This document shows, one piece after another, positions 8,505-18,608 of a stretch of DNA of 64,000 bases (position 1 is its first letter; every line of letters begins with the position of its first letter). The notes under the pieces were generated by a model. The model did not search any database. It was given only the letters and a program-made list of their open reading frames with translations, and was not told where the DNA came from. The position numbers were made by a program, and so were the translations under genes. Origin of the DNA: an uncultured beta proteobacterium (GTDB lineage: Bacteria; Pseudomonadota; Gammaproteobacteria; Burkholderiales; Burkholderiaceae_E); NCBI GenBank assembly GCA_903934295.1, contig CAIZNI010000027.1:37538-101537 (forward strand). The letters are read 5' to 3'.

Positions 8505-9245
8505 CTGAACGAATCGCGGGTCGCGCTGGTCACCGGGTCCACCTCGGGGATCGGGGCGGCGATTGCCGAGCGCCTGGCGGCCGACGGCTTTCAGGTGGCC
8601 TTTCATTCGCGCTCCTCACGGGCGCGCGGGCTGGCGCTGGCCGCGCAGTACCCGGGCGCCAGCTACACCGGCGCCGACCTGGCCGACGACGAGCAGGCGC
8701 GCGGGCTGATCCGGCAGGTGCTCGAGCGCCACGGCCGCCTGGACGTGCTGGTGAACAATGCCGCGATCAGCAAGGTGGTCCCGCACGCTGACCTGGCGGG
8801 CGCATCCCCCGACCTCTGGCGCAGCCACTACCAGGTCAATGTGATCGCGCCCTGGACGCTCATCACCGAGGCCGAGGCGGCGCTGCGCCGCAGCGCGACT
8901 CCCGAGCGGCCGAGCTGCGTGCTCAACATCAGCTCGCACGCCGGTGTGCGCCCGAAAGGCGCGTCGATCCCCTACGCGGTGAGCAAGGCGGCGCTCAATC
9001 ACCTGACGCGCCTGCTGGCGCTCAGCCTGGCGCCGGCGATCCGCGTCAATGCGATCGCGCCCGGCCTGGTCGACACGGCGCTCACCCGCGACTGGCACGC
9101 CGCGCAGGACCTGTGGCGCGAGCGTTCGCCGATGCGCCGGGCCGCGCGGGCCGACGAGATCGCGGACCTGGCCGCCATGATCATCGCCTCCCCTTACCTG
9201 ACCGGCGAGGTCCTGGTGGCCGACGGCGGGCTGAACCTCACCTGA
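8505..9245 (+). CDS. short-chain dehydrogenase/reductase with probable CTG start
   Basis: The reading frame encodes a full SDR: TGSTSGIG loop within the first 20 residues, NNAAIS in place of NNAG, then ISSHAG...YAVSKAAL with the Ser/Tyr/Lys triad and a C-terminal YLTGEVLVADGG. The first GTG (8595) would delete the nucleotide-binding loop, and no ATG, GTG or TTG occurs in frame between it and the preceding gene. CTG at 8505 gives an N-terminus NESRVALVTG that matches the family and is four bases after a GGGGG ribosome binding site (8496-8500). The preceding SDR ends 14 bases upstream. Function beyond NAD(P)-dependent redox is unknown. Confidence 0.8.
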   Translation: MNESRVALVTGSTSGIGAAIAERLAADGFQVAFHSRSSRARGLALAAQYPGASYTGADLADDEQARGLIRQVLERHGRLDVLVNNAAISKVVPHADLAGASPDLWRSHYQVNVIAPWTLITEAEAALRRSATPERPSCVLNISSHAGVRPKGASIPYAVSKAALNHLTRLLALSLAPAIRVNAIAPGLVDTALTRDWHAAQDLWRERSPMRRAARADEIADLAAMIIASPYLTGEVLVADGGLNLT

Positions 9246-9251
9246 CCCGCC

Positions 9252-9653
9252 GTGCACGCCATCCGACCCGAAGAGGTGAGCTTCACCGCCATCCGTGCCC
9301 AGGGCGCGGGCGGCCAGAACGTCAACAAGGTGTCCAGCGCGGTCCACCTGCGCTTCGACATCGCCGCCTCGTCGCTGCCGGCGGCGGTCAAGGAGCGGCT
9401 GATGGCCCTGGGCGATCAGCGGATCACCGAGGCCGGCGTGGTGGTGATCAAGGCGCAGCAGCACCGCAGCCAGGACATGAACCGGGCCGAGGCGCTGCAG
9501 CGCCTGCAGGAACTGGTCGACCGCGCGGCGCATGTGCCGAGGACCCGCCGGCCGACCCGGCCGACCCGTGGCTCGCAGATCCGCCGGGTCGATGAAAAGA
9601 CCCGGCGCGGTCAGGTGAAGGCGCTGCGCGGCCGGGGTCCGACGGGGGACTGA
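9252..9653 (+). CDS. arfB: alternative ribosome-rescue factor / peptidyl-tRNA hydrolase ArfB
   Basis: A 133-residue class-I release-factor-like domain with the catalytic GGQ at residues 20-22 in AGGQNVNKV, and a basic Arg/Lys-rich C-terminal tail (from about 105) that binds the mRNA entry tunnel of stalled ribosomes. Length and tail are those of ArfB (YaeJ), not of RF1/RF2. It releases peptides from ribosomes stalled without a stop codon. It starts with GTG six bases after the stop of the SDR, so it is probably translated from the same message. Confidence 0.93.
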   Translation: MHAIRPEEVSFTAIRAQGAGGQNVNKVSSAVHLRFDIAASSLPAAVKERLMALGDQRITEAGVVVIKAQQHRSQDMNRAEALQRLQELVDRAAHVPRTRRPTRPTRGSQIRRVDEKTRRGQVKALRGRGPTGD

Positions 9654-9743
9654 CGCGCCGCCGATCGCCGGTATCGCGACCGCGCCGACGCCAGCCGCGC
9701 CGACCGGCTACGATGCCACCCACGCCGCACCCAGGAGAAGCCG

Positions 9744-11075
9744 ATGGTCACCGATCTGCATGAACTGCCCCTGACCGCCCCCTCGACGGCGGCGGCCGAC
9801 GCCTTCAACCAGACCCTGCGGCGCTACCTCAGCTATCGGGCCGACACCGCCCAGCCGCTGTTCGAGTCGCTGGTGGCGCAGCCCGATTTCGCGATGGGTC
9901 AGTGCCTCAAGGGCTACCTGACGCTGCTCGGCTTCAAGCAGGCGAACCGGCCGGCGGCCGCCGCGATCGCGCGTGATGCGTCGCGCCTGGCGGGGGCGGC
10001 CACGCCACGCGAGCAGATGCACGCGGCGGCGCTGCAGGCCTGGGCCGACGGCCACCTCGAACGCTCGCTCGCGCTGTGGGCGCAACTGCTGCGCGAGCAT
10101 CCCACCGACCTGCTGGCGTTTCGGCTGTCGCATTTCAACCTGTTCTGGCTGGGCCGCCCGCAGGCGATGCTCGCCTCGATCGACGAGATCCTGCCGCACT
10201 GGCACGAGGGCCTGCCCGGCTGGGGTGCGATGCTGGCCTGCCGGTGCTTCGCGCTCGAGGAGTGCGGCCGTTATTCGGAGGCCGAGCCGCTGGGGCGCGC
10301 TGCGGTGGCGCTCGACCCGGCCGACCTGTGGGGCACCCACGCGGTCGCCCATGTGATGGAGATGCAGGGCCGTCACCAGGACGGCATCGACTGGCTGGCC
10401 GGCTTGTCGGTCCACTGGGCCAACGGCAACAACCTGCGTCATCACCTGTGGTGGCACCGCTCGCTGGCGCACCTGGCGCAGGGCGACACGACGGCGGTGC
10501 TCCAGTGCTACGACAAGGGCTTTCGCGACCCCGACTCGCCGCTCACCTGTGCCCAGCCCGACCTCTACATCGACCTCCAGAACGCGGTGTCGGCGCTGTA
10601 CCGCCTGGCGCATCTGGGCGTGCCGGTGCAGGGGCGCTGGCGTGAACTGGCCGATCACGCCCAGGCGCGGATTGGCGACTGCCTGTCGGCGTTCACGCTG
10701 CCCCATTTCATGCTGGCGTTGCTGGCCGACGGCCGCGAGCAGGCCGCCGCCCAGATGCTGGACGGGATGCGCGCGTTCGGTGCCGGCGACGACGACGGCG
10801 CCCCGCTGGTGCGCGAGGTGGCCCTGCCGCTGTGCCAGTCGATGCTCGAGGCGGCGCAGGGCCAGGCGGCCCGCGCGGTGGCGACGGTGCGCCCGATCCT
10901 GGCGCGGCTGCCCGAACTGGGCGGCAGCCATGCCCAGCAGGAGGTCCTGCTGCTGCACTGCTGGCGCACCGCGCGCGCGGCCGGCTGTGACGACGACGCC
11001 CGTGCGGCCTGCGAGCAGAGCGGGCGCTTCTTCACCGGCGGCTGGTCATCGCGGGCGGTGTTCGCGGTTTCCTGA
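9744..11075 (+). CDS. tetratricopeptide-repeat protein, TTC38 family
   Basis: A 443-residue all-helical protein. Repeated 34-residue helix pairs with TPR-like spacing are visible (for example around LALWAQLLREHPTDLLAF and YSEAEPLGRAAVALDP), and the overall pattern, including the HAVAHVMEMQGRHQDGIDWL block near residue 200, matches the TTC38 family shared by bacteria and animals. The molecular role of this family is not established. A ribosome binding site AGGAGAAG precedes the ATG, and a TACGAT at 9709-9714 may be a -10. The next gene, a deacetylase, follows after 10 bases, so both are likely co-expressed. Confidence 0.8.
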   Translation: MVTDLHELPLTAPSTAAADAFNQTLRRYLSYRADTAQPLFESLVAQPDFAMGQCLKGYLTLLGFKQANRPAAAAIARDASRLAGAATPREQMHAAALQAWADGHLERSLALWAQLLREHPTDLLAFRLSHFNLFWLGRPQAMLASIDEILPHWHEGLPGWGAMLACRCFALEECGRYSEAEPLGRAAVALDPADLWGTHAVAHVMEMQGRHQDGIDWLAGLSVHWANGNNLRHHLWWHRSLAHLAQGDTTAVLQCYDKGFRDPDSPLTCAQPDLYIDLQNAVSALYRLAHLGVPVQGRWRELADHAQARIGDCLSAFTLPHFMLALLADGREQAAAQMLDGMRAFGAGDDDGAPLVREVALPLCQSMLEAAQGQAARAVATVRPILARLPELGGSHAQQEVLLLHCWRTARAAGCDDDARAACEQSGRFFTGGWSSRAVFAVS

Positions 11076-11085
11076 AAGGGCTCCG

Positions 11086-12114
11086 ATGAAAGTCTTCCAG
11101 ACCGAGCGCCACGCGCTGCACGACCCGCAGTTCTTCCTGGTGCGTGGCCAGCCGCGGCCGGCGGCCGAGCAGCCCGAGCGTGCTAACCGGCTGCTCGCCG
11201 CCGCCCGGGCGCAGGGGCACGACATCGCCGAGGCGCCCGACCGGGGTCTGGCGCCGCTTGCCGAGGTCCACACCCCCGAATACCTCGATTACCTGCAGGT
11301 GGCGCATCGCCAGTGGCGCGAACTGCCCGGCGCCAGCGCCGAGGTGATCCCCAACGCGCACCCGGGCCGGCGCCCGGCCCACTATCCGCGCAGCATCGTC
11401 GGGCGTGCCGGCTGGCATTCGTCCGATACCGGCGCGCCGATCGGCGCCGGTACCTGGGAAGCGTCCTATGCCGCGGCCCAGGTCGCGGTGGCGGCCGCCG
11501 ACCAGGTGCTGGGGGGCGCCCGCGAGGCCTATGCGCTGTGCCGTCCGCCCGGCCACCATGCGACGGCCGACACCGCCGGCGGGTTCTGTTTCCTGAACAA
11601 CACCGCGATCGCCGCGCGGCGCCTGGCCGGCCGGCACGCGCGGGTCGCGGTGCTCGATGTCGACGTGCACCACGGCAACGGCACGCAGTCGATCTTCTAC
11701 CGGTCGCGCCAGGTGCTCACCGTCTCGCTGCATGCCGATCCCCATGACTTCTATCCCTACTTCTGGGGCCATGCCCACGAGCGCGGCGAGGACGAGGGCG
11801 AGGGCTTCAACCTGAACCTGCCGCTGCCCCTGGGCTCGGGCGACGAGCCCTGGCTGGCGGCCGGCGGGCAGGCGCTCGAGCGCATCTCGCGCTTTGCACC
11901 CGACGCGCTGGTGGTGGCGCTCGGTCTGGACGCCGCCGAGAGCGATCCGCTGCAGGGCCTGCGCATCACCCGGCCTGGCTTCGCCCGGATGGCCGGCCTG
12001 ATCGCGGCGCTCGGCCTGCCGACGGTGCTGGTTCAGGAGGGCGGCTATCTGGGCCCGGAACTCGGTGACAATCTGATCGCGTTTCTCGACGGCTTCGAGC
12101 GCGCCCGACCCTGA
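11086..12114 (+). CDS. histone deacetylase superfamily protein, acetylpolyamine amidohydrolase type
   Basis: A 342-residue arginase/deacetylase-fold zinc hydrolase. Paired active-site histidines are in PGHHA (His157-His158). Zinc ligands are Asp193 and His195 in DVDVHHGNGT and Asp282 in GLDAAESDP. The catalytic Tyr321 is in EGGYLG. The N-terminal block with HDPQFF and PERANRLLAA, and the missing DAH motif, fit bacterial AphA-type enzymes that deacetylate acetylputrescine or acetylcadaverine rather than AcuC. The ATG at 11086 follows the TTC38-like stop closely. Cytoplasmic; exact substrate is inferred from family. Confidence 0.85.
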   Translation: MKVFQTERHALHDPQFFLVRGQPRPAAEQPERANRLLAAARAQGHDIAEAPDRGLAPLAEVHTPEYLDYLQVAHRQWRELPGASAEVIPNAHPGRRPAHYPRSIVGRAGWHSSDTGAPIGAGTWEASYAAAQVAVAAADQVLGGAREAYALCRPPGHHATADTAGGFCFLNNTAIAARRLAGRHARVAVLDVDVHHGNGTQSIFYRSRQVLTVSLHADPHDFYPYFWGHAHERGEDEGEGFNLNLPLPLGSGDEPWLAAGGQALERISRFAPDALVVALGLDAAESDPLQGLRITRPGFARMAGLIAALGLPTVLVQEGGYLGPELGDNLIAFLDGFERARP

Positions 12115-12175
12115 CCCGCCGGCCGACAGCCCGCGCGGGTCTGCCGGCCACCCCCGACCCCAAGGAGACCACCGC

Positions 12176-12988
12176 ATGCCGACCGATTCCGCCTCCACCT
12201 CGCTCGACCGGCGGGTGGCCATCGTCACCGGCGCCGGGTCGGGCATCGGCCGCGAGATCGCCCTGATGATGGCCGCCAGCGGCGCGGCCGTCGCCGCGCT
12301 CGACATCGACGGGCAGGCGGCGCTGCAGACCGCCGCCCTGATCGGGGATGCGGGCGGCCGGGCCCTCGGGCTGCGCGCCGACGTCAGCCAGGAAGCCGAC
12401 ATCGACGAGGCGGTCGGCACCGCGGTCGCGACGCTGGGCCCGCTCGACATCATGGTCAACAACGCCGGCATCCTCGACGGCTATCTCGATGTCCACGAGA
12501 TGGATCCGGCGGTCTGGCGGCGGGTCATCGACATCGACCTGACCAGCGTGTTCCTGGGCTGCCGGCGCGCGCTGCGCGAGATGCTGCCGCGCGGTCGCGG
12601 TCGCATCATCAACATGGCCTCGGTGGCCGGGCTGAACGGCACCGGTGGCGGTGTGGCCTACATCGCCGCCAAGCACGGCGTGATCGGCCTGACCCGGCAG
12701 ATGGCGGTGGTCTATGGCAACCGGGGCATCACCGTCAACGCGGTGTGCCCCGGAGTGATCCCGACCGGCCTGCGCCACCATTCCCAGGAACTCCTGGGTC
12801 CCGGGCTGCCCGATTTCGCCCGGCGCGGCGTGGCGGTCAACGACGACCAGGTCCGCGCGCTGGTGCCGGCGGGCGTGCGCGGCAGCGTCCAGGACATCGC
12901 CGCCTCGGTGTGTTTTCTGGCGGGCGACGGGGCCGGCTACATCAATGGCCACAGCCTGGTGGTCGATGGGGGCTGGCGGGCGCGCTGA
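12176..12988 (+). CDS. short-chain dehydrogenase/reductase (270 aa)
   Basis: Classical SDR with TGAGSGIG near residues 19-26, an acidic Asp at the end of beta-2 (LDIDG) that favours NAD, NNAG near 97, and a Ser-Tyr-Lys site in NMASVAG...YIAAKHG. A GCPGVIPT-type loop and VVDGGW end complete the fold. An AAGGAG ribosome binding site precedes the ATG. It opens the plus-strand block of acyl-CoA dehydrogenases, so a 3-hydroxyacyl-CoA or alicyclic alcohol substrate is plausible, but this is inference from position. Confidence 0.87.
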   Translation: MPTDSASTSLDRRVAIVTGAGSGIGREIALMMAASGAAVAALDIDGQAALQTAALIGDAGGRALGLRADVSQEADIDEAVGTAVATLGPLDIMVNNAGILDGYLDVHEMDPAVWRRVIDIDLTSVFLGCRRALREMLPRGRGRIINMASVAGLNGTGGGVAYIAAKHGVIGLTRQMAVVYGNRGITVNAVCPGVIPTGLRHHSQELLGPGLPDFARRGVAVNDDQVRALVPAGVRGSVQDIAASVCFLAGDGAGYINGHSLVVDGGWRAR

Positions 12989-13042
12989 TTCGGCTGCGCT
13001 GCTGCGACAATGAGCGCCTGTCTTCCGAAGGATGCCCCCGCC

Positions 13043-14245
<1,203 letters not shown>

Positions 14246-14345
14246 CCGGGGCCCGGGTTCCGAGTTCACCCCAGCGGCGAGCGTGGCCGGCCCGGCTTGC
14301 CCCTATCATCGGGGCTGACCGAGCCTCCTCGAGACAGGACACCCC

Positions 14346-15476
14346 GTGAAATTCAGCTTTACCTCCGAACAGGAGGAGTTCCGCGCGGTCGTGCGGCGAT
14401 TCCTCGCCGACCGTTCGCCCACCAAGGAAGTGCGCCGGCTGATGGCCACCGACGCCGGCTGGGACCGCGACGGATGGCGCGCGCTCAACAGCGAACTGGG
14501 CCTGTGCGCGGTGCGCATCCCCGAGGCCCTGGGCGGCCACGGCTTCGGCTTCGGCGAGCACTGCATGGTGCTCGAGGAGATGGGCCGCGCGCTGCTGTGC
14601 GCGCCCTATTTCGCCACCACCGTGCTGGGCGCCGGCGCGATCCTGCACGCCGGCAGCGCTGCGCAGCAGCAGGCGCTGCTGCCCGGGATCGCCAGCGGCG
14701 ACACCGTCGCGACCCTGGCCGGCGCCGAGGACAATGGCGATTGGGAGGCGGCGGGCACCACGCTGAGCGCGACCCGCTCGGGCAGCCAGTGGCGCCTGAA
14801 TGGGCACAAGAGCTTCGTGCTCGACGGCCACACCGCCGACCTGATCGTGGTGCTGGCGCGCGCGCCGGGCTCCACCGGCCTGTCGGGGCTGTCGCTGTTC
14901 ACCGTGGCGGGCGACGCGCCCGGCCTCGATCGCCGCGTGCTGTCGACCGTCGACCAGACCCGCAAGCTGGCCCGTCTGCGTTTCGCCGACGTCCCGGCCA
15001 CGCTGCTGGGCGACGAGGGTGCCGGCGCCGAGCCGTTTGCCCGGACCCTGGTCGAGGCGACGGTGTGCCTGTCCAACGAGATGGTCGGGGGTGCGGCGCG
15101 CCTGCGCGAGGACGCGCTGGCCTACGCCCTGATGCGTGTGCAGTTCGGCCGCGCGATCGCCTCGTTCCAGTCGATGAAGCACAAGCAGGCCGACATGCTG
15201 CTCGAGGTCGAGCTCGCCAAGTCGGCCGCCTATTTCGCGGCTGCGGCGCTCGACGAGGGTGATGCCGATGTCGCCGCCACCGCCTCGCTGGCCAAGGCCG
15301 GCGCGAGCGACACCTATCTGCAGACCGCCATCCACGCCATCCAGATCCATGGCGGCATCGGCTTCACCTGGGACAACGACACGCACCTGTGGTTCAAGCG
15401 TGCCAAGGGTTCCGAGGTGCTGTTCGGCGATGGGCACTTTCACCGCGAGCGCATGATGCGCCACTGGGCCGCCTGA
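14346..15476 (+). CDS. acyl-CoA dehydrogenase family protein, probable non-identical subunit A (376 aa)
   Basis: Acyl-CoA dehydrogenase fold, but shorter and divergent: the middle-domain motif is degenerate (TLAGAEDNGDWEA in place of the usual TEP-G-S), while the C-terminal IHGGIGFTWDNDTHLWFKRA is well kept. This is the pattern of subunits in heterotetrameric FadE pairs that carry steroid side-chain and other bulky acyl-CoA oxidation. The next gene, 13 bases on, encodes a canonical partner. A TATCAT hexamer at 14304-14309 may be the -10. The substrate is not predictable from sequence. Confidence 0.85.
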   Translation: MKFSFTSEQEEFRAVVRRFLADRSPTKEVRRLMATDAGWDRDGWRALNSELGLCAVRIPEALGGHGFGFGEHCMVLEEMGRALLCAPYFATTVLGAGAILHAGSAAQQQALLPGIASGDTVATLAGAEDNGDWEAAGTTLSATRSGSQWRLNGHKSFVLDGHTADLIVVLARAPGSTGLSGLSLFTVAGDAPGLDRRVLSTVDQTRKLARLRFADVPATLLGDEGAGAEPFARTLVEATVCLSNEMVGGAARLREDALAYALMRVQFGRAIASFQSMKHKQADMLLEVELAKSAAYFAAAALDEGDADVAATASLAKAGASDTYLQTAIHAIQIHGGIGFTWDNDTHLWFKRAKGSEVLFGDGHFHRERMMRHWAA

Positions 15477-15489
15477 GGAGGATGCACCG

Positions 15490-16749
15490 ATGACTGAAGT
15501 GACCGAATCCTCCGTGCGCGCCGATGTGCGCGCCTGGCTCGAAGCCAACTGGCAACCCGACTATTCGCTGCTCGAGTGGCGCACCAAGCTGGTCGACTCC
15601 GGCTGGGGTGCGCCGCACTGGCCCCGCGCCTGGCACGGCCGCGACCTGCCGGTCGGCCTGGTGCCGGTGGTCGAGGAAGAATTCGCCCGCCTGGGCGCGG
15701 TCGGCGTGGCCAAGGTCGGGATCCGGGTGCTGGCCGCGGCCACCATCCTGGCCCACGGCACCGATCGCCAGAAGGAGCGCTTCCTGCGCCCCAGCCTGAC
15801 CGGCGAGCAGGCCTGGTGCCAGCTGTTCAGCGAGCCGGGCAGTGGCTCGGACGCGGCCGGCGCGGTGACGCGGGCCGATTTCAACGGCACGCACTGGGTG
15901 GTCAACGGCCAGAAGCTGTGGACCTCCGGCGCGCAGAAGGCCGACTTCGGCCTGCTGCTGGCGCGCACCGACTGGAACAAGACCAAGCACGCCGGCCTGT
16001 CGTTCTTCATCCTCGACATGCACCAGCCCGGGGTGGTGGTGCAGCCGCTGCAGCAGATGAACGGCCACGCCACCTTCAACCAGGTCTTCATGACCGACGC
16101 CCTGGTCGAGCCCGACCTGCTGCTCGGTCAGGAAGGCGGCGGCTGGGCGGTCACCAACACCACGCTGATGCACGAGCGCCGCAGTGCCGACGGTCTGCGC
16201 AGCTGGGGCATGATGGGCTCGACGAAGGTCGGTCGGGTCTACGACGAGGAGCGTGCCGAGACCGCGGTGGCCCTGGCGCCCTACAAGTGGTATCCGAACC
16301 GGGCCGGGCGGGTCGAGCTCATCGTCCCGCGTGCCCGGGAGACCGGCCGGATCGACGACCCGGTGGCCCGCCAGGAGATCGCGCGCCTGCTGGTGCTGTC
16401 GAAGTCGGCCGAGTGGACCGCGCGGCGGGCCCGCACCGCCCAGGAGCAGGGCCGCCCGCAGGGGCCGGAAGGCTCGCTGGGCAAGCTGGCGGCCAGCCAC
16501 GTCGCCCGGGCAGCGGCCCGGGTGCACACGCTGCTGAGCGGCGCCGATGCCCTGCTGTCGGGGGCCGACGCCCCGCTCGAGGGCACGATCGCCGAGATCC
16601 TGGTGTCGGTGCCGGCCACCTCGATCGCCGGGGGCACCGACGAGATCCAGCGCAACATCATCGCCGAACGCGTGCTGGGCATGCCCAAGGAGCCCAGCGT
16701 GGACACCGACAAGCCCTACCGGGACGTGCCCCGCAACATCGCGAGCTGA
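15490..16749 (+). CDS. acyl-CoA dehydrogenase, probable partner subunit B (419 aa)
   Basis: Canonical large acyl-CoA dehydrogenase: LFSEPGSGSDAAG (FAD/substrate), GQKLWTSGAQ, and AGGTDEIQRNII near the C-terminus. Strong GAGGAGG ribosome binding site before the ATG. It follows the divergent subunit by 13 bases, so the two probably form an alpha2beta2 FadE complex. Residues 348-361 are a seven-residue duplication, LLSGADA twice, with different codons, in the helix that usually borders the active site. The electron acceptor would be ETF, not encoded here. Confidence 0.87.
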   Translation: MTEVTESSVRADVRAWLEANWQPDYSLLEWRTKLVDSGWGAPHWPRAWHGRDLPVGLVPVVEEEFARLGAVGVAKVGIRVLAAATILAHGTDRQKERFLRPSLTGEQAWCQLFSEPGSGSDAAGAVTRADFNGTHWVVNGQKLWTSGAQKADFGLLLARTDWNKTKHAGLSFFILDMHQPGVVVQPLQQMNGHATFNQVFMTDALVEPDLLLGQEGGGWAVTNTTLMHERRSADGLRSWGMMGSTKVGRVYDEERAETAVALAPYKWYPNRAGRVELIVPRARETGRIDDPVARQEIARLLVLSKSAEWTARRARTAQEQGRPQGPEGSLGKLAASHVARAAARVHTLLSGADALLSGADAPLEGTIAEILVSVPATSIAGGTDEIQRNIIAERVLGMPKEPSVDTDKPYRDVPRNIAS

Positions 16750-16750
16750 C

Positions 16751-17758
16751 ATGAACACGAACAAACGGATCCTGTTCGTCAAGCGCCCCAGCGGCTGGGT
16801 CGATGAATCCTGCTTCGCCCTCGAGTCCGGCCCCGAGCCGGTGGTGGGCCCGCAGGACGTGCTGGTCCAGGCGCTGTACCTGTCCACCGATCCCTATCTG
16901 CGCGGCCGGATGAACGAGGGGCCCTCGTATGCCCCGGGCTTCGCGCTGAACAAGCCGATCGTCTCGCGGGTGGTGGGCCGGGTGATCGAATCGCAGAACG
17001 CCCGCTTCGCGGTGGGCGACCACGTCTGGGGCTTTCTCGACTGGGCGCAGCGCAGCGTCGTGCCGCGCGGCGAGGGGCTGCACCGCATCGACCCGTCGCT
17101 GGGCCGGGTGAGCCTGGCGGTGTCGGCGCTCGGCATGCCCGGGCTCACCGCCTGGGTCGGCGCCATCGAACTCGGCCTGCCGACGCCGGGCGACACCGTC
17201 TACATCTCCTCGGCCGCCGGTGCGGTCGGTCAGCTCGCCGGGCAGTTCGCGCGGCGCGCCGGCGCGCGCGTCGTCGGCTCGGCCGGCAGCGACGACAAGG
17301 TGGCCTACCTGCTGGAGCGCTGCGGGTTCGATGCCGCGTTCAACTACAAGACGACCGACCTGGACGAGGCGCTGCGTCAGCATTGCCCGGCTGGCATCGA
17401 TGTGTATTTCGACAACGTGGGCGGCGCCACGCTCGAGGCGGCGCTGCGCCACGCCAACGTGGCCGCGCGGTTTCCGGTGTGCGGCATGATTTCCGCCTAC
17501 AACGAGGTCGGCGACCGCGGCATCCGCGGGTTGCAGGCGGTGCTCAGCAAGCGCATCGCGATGACCGGCTTCATCATCTACGACCATGTGCACAAGCTGC
17601 CGGCCTATCTTGCCCGCGTCGCGCCCTGGTTTCGCAGCGGCGAGATGGTCTTCCACGAGGACATCGTCCCGGGGATCGAGAACGCGCCCGCCGCGCTGAT
17701 CGGCATGATGCAGGGCGAGGCGATCGGCAAGCGCCTGGTGCAGGTCGCGCCCGAATAG
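16751..17758 (+). CDS. NADP-dependent zinc-free medium-chain dehydrogenase/reductase (CurA/PTGR-like)
   Basis: A 335-residue MDR without zinc ligands. The signature LSTDPYLRGRM near residue 45, the AAGAVGQLAGQ nucleotide-binding loop near 155, and FDNVGG are those of prostaglandin reductase/curcumin reductase-like enzymes, which reduce alpha,beta-unsaturated ketones or acyl groups with NADPH. The ATG at 16751 is two bases after the stop of the acyl-CoA dehydrogenase gene, so it is in the same operon. It may saturate an enoyl or enone intermediate made by the preceding dehydrogenases. Confidence 0.87.
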   Translation: MNTNKRILFVKRPSGWVDESCFALESGPEPVVGPQDVLVQALYLSTDPYLRGRMNEGPSYAPGFALNKPIVSRVVGRVIESQNARFAVGDHVWGFLDWAQRSVVPRGEGLHRIDPSLGRVSLAVSALGMPGLTAWVGAIELGLPTPGDTVYISSAAGAVGQLAGQFARRAGARVVGSAGSDDKVAYLLERCGFDAAFNYKTTDLDEALRQHCPAGIDVYFDNVGGATLEAALRHANVAARFPVCGMISAYNEVGDRGIRGLQAVLSKRIAMTGFIIYDHVHKLPAYLARVAPWFRSGEMVFHEDIVPGIENAPAALIGMMQGEAIGKRLVQVAPE

Positions 17759-17781
17759 AACCGTCCGGACAGGGGAATCGA

Positions 17782-18591
17782 ATGACCGCCAGGGAACTCG
17801 CGCCGTACCAGGTGGTGGCGTTCAACGCCGCCAAGCTTTCTGAAAACAAGATGCACGACGACACGGTGGCGCGCCGCTTCGGCTTCACCGGCGGTCTGGT
17901 GCCCGGCGTCGATGTCTTCGCCTACCTGAGCCACGCGCCGCTGGCGCATTGGGGGCGCGCCTATCTCGAGCGCGGTCACATGACCGGCCGCTTCGGCAAG
18001 CCCCTGTACGAGGGCGAGACCGCGACCGTCACCGCGCTCGAGCGCGACGGCGGCCTCGACGTCACGATCGAGAGCCAGGGCATCGTCTGCGGCACGGCGC
18101 ACGCCACGCTGGCACCGGCAGCACCCACGCCGGCGCTGGCCGACTTCGGCGAAGGCACCCCGCCCGCGCACGAGGATCGCCCGCCCGCCGACCCGCAAAG
18201 TTACCGGCCGGGCGCCTGGCTGGGCATCCACCCGTTCGTGTTCTCGGCCGACCAGCAGGCGGCCTACCTGAAGGAAATCAGCGAGCAGGACCCGCTGTAC
18301 GTCGAGCAGGGGATCCTGCACGACGGCACCCTGCTGCGCGCCTGCAACTGGGCGCTGACCCACAACGCGCGGATGGGCCCCTGGATCCATGTGGGCAGCG
18401 CGCTGCAGCACCTGGCGACCGGGCGGGTGGGCGACGAGATCTCGGTGCGGGCCCAGGTGCTGCGCAACTACGAGAACAAGGGCCACAAGTTCGTCGAACT
18501 CGATGTGCTGGTCGTCGCCAACCGGACCACCCCGATCGCGCGCGTGGCCCACACCGCCATCTACGAGCCGCGCCAGGTTCGGGCCGCCTGA
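17782..18591 (+). CDS. double-hotdog (MaoC-like) protein of acyl-CoA metabolism (269 aa)
   Basis: Residues 1-120 and 150-265 each have the beta-strand pattern of a hotdog fold. The N-terminal FNAAKLSENKMHDDTVARRFGF block and the VPGVDVFAYLSH helix resemble MaoC-type hydratases. The sequence is far from characterised members, so enoyl-CoA hydratase activity is only likely. It is the last gene of the SDR-dehydrogenase-MDR run, and its convergent neighbour (CoA ligase) ends 17 bases further on. AGGGGAA serves as ribosome binding site. Confidence 0.7.
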   Translation: MTARELAPYQVVAFNAAKLSENKMHDDTVARRFGFTGGLVPGVDVFAYLSHAPLAHWGRAYLERGHMTGRFGKPLYEGETATVTALERDGGLDVTIESQGIVCGTAHATLAPAAPTPALADFGEGTPPAHEDRPPADPQSYRPGAWLGIHPFVFSADQQAAYLKEISEQDPLYVEQGILHDGTLLRACNWALTHNARMGPWIHVGSALQHLATGRVGDEISVRAQVLRNYENKGHKFVELDVLVVANRTTPIARVAHTAIYEPRQVRAA

Positions 18592-18608
18592 AGCGGCCCC
18601 GGCCCGGA

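Noticed and set aside
12118..12148. Hairpin with GCCGGC arms around CCCGCGCGGG between the deacetylase and SDR genes
   Set aside because: No run of T follows it, so it is not a convincing intrinsic terminator; likely chance in GC-rich sequence.
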